Part shown: positions 14,796-18,383 of the stretch, in pieces | How positions within the stretch are numbered: the first letter of the stretch is position 1 | Layout of the letters: each line of letters opens with the position of its first letter | Origin: Lachnospiraceae bacterium | Lineage (GTDB): Bacteria > Bacillota_A > Clostridia > Lachnospirales > Lachnospiraceae | Length of the DNA stretch: 18,383 nt | Direction: 5' to 3' | NCBI GenBank assembly: GCA_003446335.1 | Contig: DMAZ01000241.1 | Coordinates: forward strand, 1-18,383 | Position numbers and translations under genes: made by a program | The notes under the pieces: model-generated | Databases searched by the model: none | What the model saw: only the letters and a program-made list of their open reading frames with translations | What the model was told of the DNA's origin: nothing

Positions 14796-16163
14796 TTATT
14801 GTATTCCCCCATCTATTTCCCAGCGTCTTATTTTTCCGGTCGCCGTTCGCGGAAGCGGTCTGCCAAAGAATAAAACATCACAGATCCTGACGCTGCGAGT
14901 CAATTTTTCATTATACTGCCTGACGATTTCCCATACCGCATTAAGCCGGTCATCCTGTTTGCCGCCGAGAATGACAGCAGGTCTGCCTTCCTTCAGGATG
15001 ACCGCGACGTCATCTGTTCCAAGAAGGGACGACAGATCCTCTTCATATTCGGGACAGAATATTTTGGTTCCGTCCGGAAGGACCAGCATATCTTTTTTGC
15101 GGCCCTTAAGATGCAGTGCACCTTTTTCATCCAGTGTGCCCAGATCCCCCGTGTACAGACGGTCATCGGTCATGGGGATCAGTTTGCCGGAAGTCAGATC
15201 AAGATAGCCTTTCATCATGCAGGGTGTCTTCACCGACACTTCACCGTCTGCCTCGATACATATATCTGCTCCGGGACAAGGATACAGAGCATAGGGATCT
15301 TTCTGATCCCGGGTGATCGCCAGTCCGCTGGATGTCTCTGTCAGTCCGTACCCAAGGTAGACTTTAATTCCGGCTTGCTGAAGCTCTTTCACCGCACTTT
15401 CATCAAGAGGCGCAGCACCGATAAGGGCGACCTTAAGGCTGTTTCCCAGACAGCCGCGGCTCATGAGCATTTTCGCCAGGGATGGCACGACCGGCAATAT
15501 GGTAGGTTGGAAAAAAGCGCAGTCTTCCAGCAGGAAACGCGCGCCTCTTCCGAGTGCCACAGCCGCTCCGTAGGTCAGCCCCCAGAGCATTGCACAGACG
15601 AAGCCGAAAACATGAGAGAGAGGAAGGAGCGACAGGATAACATCACCCGGTCCGCATGGAAGCATACACTGTCCGGACCAGCTGCTTGTAAGAAGGCTTT
15701 CGGACGTAAGGACGACTGCCTTGGAACTGCTGGTCGTTCCCGAGGTGAAAAAGAGCAGACGGCCTTCCTTTTCACAGTTTTCTGTGAGTACTTCCTTTTT
15801 TCCGCGCACGGCATATGCCGACAGCTCTTCTCTCAGCTCGGGATCGACTGCATGAATGCTTTCTGTTCCTGCCAGTTCGGCCAGAAGGAACAACATTTCA
15901 TCCGGTGTGTTTTCATCGACAAGTACTACGTCGCATCCGGCAAGAACATCAGCGAAGATCCTGATCAGTGTCGCCGCCTCGTGGTCGGTCACGATCAATT
16001 CGCTCCGGATGCCGGACTTTTTGACATCTTCCTGTTCCGCTCTGATCATACGGGCAAGCTCCGCATAGGAAAGAGCCTTGCGGCCGCTTCCGTAAATGAG
16101 AGCAGTTCCCTGATTGCTTTTCCATGTATCGATCAGTTGATTAAAATCGTGGTACATTTGCAT
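14796..16163 (-). CDS. AMP-forming acyl ligase (ANL superfamily; probable acyl-ACP synthetase)
   Basis: The 455-residue enzyme activates a carboxylic acid with ATP as acyl-AMP and transfers it to a thiol. Visible ANL motifs are FFTSGTTSSSKAVVLT (about 138-153), GYGLTETSSG (271-280), LYTGDLG (336-342), GRKKDMLVLPDG (354-365) and PRTATGKIRRW with the C-terminal catalytic Lys444. The phosphate-binding loop is unusual: where most members have TGxPKG, this has SSSKA, keeping only the Lys. The adjacent ACP gene makes ACP, not CoA, the likely acceptor; this is inference. The start at 16163 is chosen because GGAG lies 7 nt upstream; the frame is open to 16199, but those codons run into the -10 region. 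At 455 residues it is shorter than typical FadD ligases. It diverges from the fatty acid isomerase gene, with about 100 nt between. Confidence 0.88.
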   Translation of the reverse strand: MQMYHDFNQLIDTWKSNQGTALIYGSGRKALSYAELARMIRAEQEDVKKSGIRSELIVTDHEAATLIRIFADVLAGCDVVLVDENTPDEMLFLLAELAGTESIHAVDPELREELSAYAVRGKKEVLTENCEKEGRLLFFTSGTTSSSKAVVLTSESLLTSSWSGQCMLPCGPGDVILSLLPLSHVFGFVCAMLWGLTYGAAVALGRGARFLLEDCAFFQPTILPVVPSLAKMLMSRGCLGNSLKVALIGAAPLDESAVKELQQAGIKVYLGYGLTETSSGLAITRDQKDPYALYPCPGADICIEADGEVSVKTPCMMKGYLDLTSGKLIPMTDDRLYTGDLGTLDEKGALHLKGRKKDMLVLPDGTKIFCPEYEEDLSSLLGTDDVAVILKEGRPAVILGGKQDDRLNAVWEIVRQYNEKLTRSVRICDVLFFGRPLPRTATGKIRRWEIDGGIQ

Positions 16164-16179
16164 AAAATTACTCCGTTTA

Positions 16180-16208
16180 TTGCAAATATCTTGTGCCAAT
16201 TATATAAT
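16180..16208 (+). promoter_or_regulatory. Sigma-A promoter of the isomerase gene with palindromic -10 region
   Basis: TTGCAA (16180-16185) and a perfect TATAAT (16203-16208) are 17 nt apart. Transcription would begin near 16215, about 48 nt before the start codon. The -10 lies inside the palindrome ATTATATAAT (16199-16208), so the minus strand also has TATAAT at 16204-16199, correctly placed for the divergent ligase operon but without a good -35 box. The two promoters may therefore compete for polymerase. Confidence 0.6.
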
Positions 16209-16262
16209 GTTAATAGGATTATTTCTACATAAATTAATAATAATTATATAAAAGGAGACAAC

Positions 16263-17621
16263 ATGGCGAATTTGAACGAAAAAATCTGTATTATCGGAGC
16301 AGGTCCGGCAGGCCTTTCTGCAGCAATGTATCTTGAACAGAAAGGCTATTTCAATTATGTGGTCCTTGAGAAAGAAGATCATGTAGGAGGAAAATGTCAT
16401 TCGCCGTACTATAACGGCAGAAGATACGAGATGGGCGCCATCATGGGCGTACCGTCCTACTATGCTGTACATGATGTCGAAGAATTCTGCGGCATCACGC
16501 ACGATGGCCCGAAACTGAATCGAAATTATAAGAATATACAGGGCAAGGTCATTGAGCCTTTCGAACCGAAGAAGAACATACTGAAAATCCCAAGACTTCT
16601 CAGAATGAGAAAACAGCTCAAGAAATTCGGTGAACTTCTTGAGACAAAATATAAAGGATATGACGTGAACGGACACCGCGGCGTTGCCGAGGGACGTTAT
16701 GACGGATATGCCGTCACGCCCGGACGTGAAAAAATTGCCGGTGAGAATCCTAATCTTCGCGATCTGGCGCTTCCGTTCAAGGAATTCTGCGAACTGAACG
16801 GTGTCGAACTCATTCAGGATATCTGGATCGGCCCGTATACATCGTTCGGTTACGGATACTTTGATGAGATTCCGGCAGCTTATGTCTTAAAATACCTTGA
16901 TTTCCAGACGACTATGAACTTCGTCAAGATCAATCTCTGGACATGGCAGGAAGGAACACAGTTCATCTGGGAGACTCTGAATGATAAGCTGAAGAACCAG
17001 GCTCGTCTGAATTCCAATATCACATCGGTCGAGCGCCACGACGGCAAGGTATTTGTCACTGTGAACGATGAGGTCGAGGTATTTGACAAAATTATTATAA
17101 CGGCTCCGCTTCAGTTCATGCCGAAGTATTTTGATGCCACTGAGGAGGAGAGAGAGCTCTTCTCGAAAATTGATTACGAGAGATATGATGTGCTTGCAGT
17201 CGAGACAAAGCCTGAAAATCATCCCGAGATTTCCTATTATATCTTCGACAACATGACACCGGAGAGGTATGGACATCTGATGGTCTACTATCGCCGCTGG
17301 AGAGACAGTCTGGATCAGGTCATCACGACTTATGCTCTGCGCAACCACAGAGGCAAGAGAGTGTATAAGGCTGAGGCATGCAAGAAAATCGTACTGAAGG
17401 ATCTTGAAAAAATGGGCAATGCGGCTTCGAAGGTCGTTAATGAAAAGTCCTGGTATTACTTCCCGCATGTGTTCTCGGAAGACTATGCAGCCGGATGGTA
17501 TGACAAGGTAGAAGCTATGCAGGGTATGAACGGTACATACTATGCAGGTGAGATCATGTCTTTCGGTGATATGGACGAGACAGCCGAATATTCCAGAGAA
17601 CTGGTAGAGAGATTCTTCTGA
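16263..17621 (+). CDS. PAI-like polyunsaturated fatty acid double-bond isomerase (FAD)
   Basis: The 452-residue flavoprotein resembles P. acnes PAI, which converts linoleate to trans-10,cis-12 conjugated linoleic acid using FAD as hydride shuttle. It has the Rossmann motif IIGAGPAGLSAAMYLEQ (10-26), VGGKCHSPYYNGRRYEMGAI (41-60) and MGVPSY, TKYKGYDVNGH (128-138), PAAYVLKYLDF, LWTWQEGTQ, LMVYYRRW, TTYALRNH, WYYFPHVFSEDYAAGWYDKV, and the FAD-binding C-terminal GTYYAGEIMSFGDMDE. These long shared blocks, compared from memory, make this more specific than a generic amine-oxidase-like call. Residues 139-165 look like an insertion relative to PAI. AAGGAG lies 5 nt before the start. It is the first gene of the plus-strand unit, diverging from the acyl ligase operon, which supports a fatty-acid role. 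The actual substrate and product double-bond positions are not shown by sequence. Confidence 0.85.
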   Translation: MANLNEKICIIGAGPAGLSAAMYLEQKGYFNYVVLEKEDHVGGKCHSPYYNGRRYEMGAIMGVPSYYAVHDVEEFCGITHDGPKLNRNYKNIQGKVIEPFEPKKNILKIPRLLRMRKQLKKFGELLETKYKGYDVNGHRGVAEGRYDGYAVTPGREKIAGENPNLRDLALPFKEFCELNGVELIQDIWIGPYTSFGYGYFDEIPAAYVLKYLDFQTTMNFVKINLWTWQEGTQFIWETLNDKLKNQARLNSNITSVERHDGKVFVTVNDEVEVFDKIIITAPLQFMPKYFDATEEERELFSKIDYERYDVLAVETKPENHPEISYYIFDNMTPERYGHLMVYYRRWRDSLDQVITTYALRNHRGKRVYKAEACKKIVLKDLEKMGNAASKVVNEKSWYYFPHVFSEDYAAGWYDKVEAMQGMNGTYYAGEIMSFGDMDETAEYSRELVERFF

Positions 17622-17656
17622 TAAGGTTTTTCTGATAAGGAACAGACAATTGGTGA

Positions 17657-17690
17657 GGGGGATATGGGGCTGTCCCAATCCCCCACTTTT
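17657..17690 (+). terminator. Hairpin with short T-tail between the two flavoenzyme genes
   Basis: GGGGGAT (17657-17663) pairs with ATCCCCC (17678-17684), and TGGGG (17665-17669) with TCCCA (17673-17677), a nearly continuous 12-bp stem with one bulged A. ACTTTTG follows. It could end or attenuate the isomerase transcript before the next gene, lowering expression of the second flavoenzyme relative to the first. Confidence 0.6.
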
Positions 17691-17722
17691 GTGATTGACC
17701 GGATATCTTAATAGGAGCGTAT

Positions 17723-18383
17723 ATGAAGTTTTATAAAGAACATTATGATGTGATCATCATGGGAGCAGGTCTCGCCGGCCTGTCAGCAGCTCTGCAGCTT
17801 CAGGCCAAAGGTGTCACGGATATCCTGATCCTGGAGAAGCATAATCTGCCCGGTGGACTTGCTACCAGCTATGTGAGGAACGGAATCGAGATCGAAGCTA
17901 CCCTTCACGAGATGATGTCGATCGGTGATGAACAGGATCGTCTCAAAGTCGGAAAGTTTTTTGATGAGATGGGAATCGATATAGACTGGCTGAAGGTCCC
18001 GGAAGCATACCGATTTATCGAAAAGACCAAGGGAATCGATATAACGCTGCATGCCGGCTTTAAGACGATGTCTGACGAAATCGATGAGCAGTATCCGGGC
18101 TGGGGAGACAAAGTCTATGAGTTCATGAATCTGTGCAATAGAGTCTATGATTCCATGAATATTCTTTCTGTTACCCCGATGAGCAAGCCGGAGATGCTGA
18201 TTAAGCATCCGGACTTTGTCAAGACGGTCGGCTATTCGGCAAAGCAGGTCATGGATACTTTTCATTTCCCGCAGGATATTGTCGATATCCTCACTCCTTA
18301 CTGGATCTATGTCGGTAACCCGATGAGCTCCCTGCCCTTTACGATCTATGCATTTCTGATGGCGGATTATTTCCGCGGCGGCA
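17723..18383 (+). CDS. CrtI/CRTISO/RetSat-like FAD oxidoreductase, N-terminal part
   Basis: An open frame runs from ATG 17723 to the right edge (220 codons) without a stop. The start has AGGAG 5 nt upstream. The product begins with a dinucleotide-binding fold, YDVIIMGAGLAGLSAALQLQ (residues 8-27), an acidic strand end (LEKH, 37-40) and PGGLATSY (43-50), the layout of phytoene desaturase-like flavoproteins such as carotenoid isomerase and retinol saturase. Members desaturate, saturate or isomerise polyene or conjugated double bonds. It lies just after the PAI-like isomerase gene, beyond a hairpin, so a role on the isomerase product, for example reduction of a conjugated diene, is attractive but unproven. 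No other carotenoid gene is visible in the window. Substrate-binding parts lie outside the window. Confidence 0.8.
   Translation, partial: MKFYKEHYDVIIMGAGLAGLSAALQLQAKGVTDILILEKHNLPGGLATSYVRNGIEIEATLHEMMSIGDEQDRLKVGKFFDEMGIDIDWLKVPEAYRFIEKTKGIDITLHAGFKTMSDEIDEQYPGWGDKVYEFMNLCNRVYDSMNILSVTPMSKPEMLIKHPDFVKTVGYSAKQVMDTFHFPQDIVDILTPYWIYVGNPMSSLPFTIYAFLMADYFRGG

Noticed and set aside
15111..16232. Long open frame of 373 codons on the plus strand
   Set aside because: It lies wholly opposite the acyl ligase gene, has no recognisable domain, and its composition is what the reverse complement of a coding gene gives. The ligase with all its motifs is the real gene.
17723..18383. Carotenoid biosynthesis cluster, suggested by the CrtI-like flavoenzyme
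   Set aside because: No phytoene synthase or isoprenoid gene is present in the window, and the adjacent genes all concern acyl chains. The right flank is unseen, so this is only disfavoured.
1..18383. CRISPR array, prophage or insertion sequence
   Set aside because: No regularly spaced repeats, integrase, transposase, capsid or tail genes were seen; the only repeat-like elements are the palindromes listed.

Overview
The window looks like chromosome from an anaerobic Firmicute of class Clostridia, most probably Lachnospiraceae. The evidence is moderate base composition, AGGAGG-type ribosome binding sites, sigma-A-like promoters, a lipoprotein with a Gram-positive-style lipobox, and the gene families themselves. 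The assignment is inference, because no rRNA or other marker gene is present. There are no tRNA or rRNA genes, transposases, phage genes or CRISPR arrays.

Layout. (1) Positions 1-103 hold the start of a HAD-family hydrolase on the minus strand. (2) Positions 305-4938 hold a three-gene plus-strand operon for an NHLM/NHLP-type (nitrile-hydratase-leader microcin) peptide exporter: a very short HlyD-like membrane stub, a C39 peptidase-ABC transporter, and a second ABC transporter. No precursor peptide or modifying enzyme lies beside it in the window. (3) Positions 5034-8743 hold a hairpin cluster, an RlmI-like rRNA methyltransferase, a eukaryotic-type UDP-sugar pyrophosphorylase, and a NYN nuclease with two LOTUS domains. 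(4) Positions 8754-8890 are very densely structured: a strong terminator followed by a three-way-junction palindrome. (5) xpt (minus) diverges from a fusion of a Cas4/RecB-like nuclease with an XPD/DinG-like Fe-S helicase (plus), which overlaps a LOG-family gene. (6) Positions 12796-12901 are a 106-nt imperfect inverted repeat, followed by an SH3 lipoprotein on the minus strand.

(7) Positions 13788 to the right edge form the most interesting block. A minus-strand operon (AMP-forming acyl ligase, acyl carrier protein, acyl-ACP thioesterase) diverges from plus-strand FAD enzymes. The first is a close relative of the Propionibacterium (Cutibacterium) acnes polyunsaturated fatty acid double-bond isomerase (PAI, linoleate to trans-10,cis-12 CLA). 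The second, cut by the window edge, is a CrtI/CRTISO/RetSat-like oxidoreductase. My reading is a fatty-acid handling module in which acids are activated onto a dedicated ACP, released by the thioesterase, and isomerised and perhaps reduced by the flavoenzymes. The isomerase call rests on strong sequence resemblance; the pathway is inference.

The longest gene-free stretch, about 275 nt at 4939-5213, holds three small hairpins and a promoter for the next gene. No gene-free stretch exceeds 300 nt.
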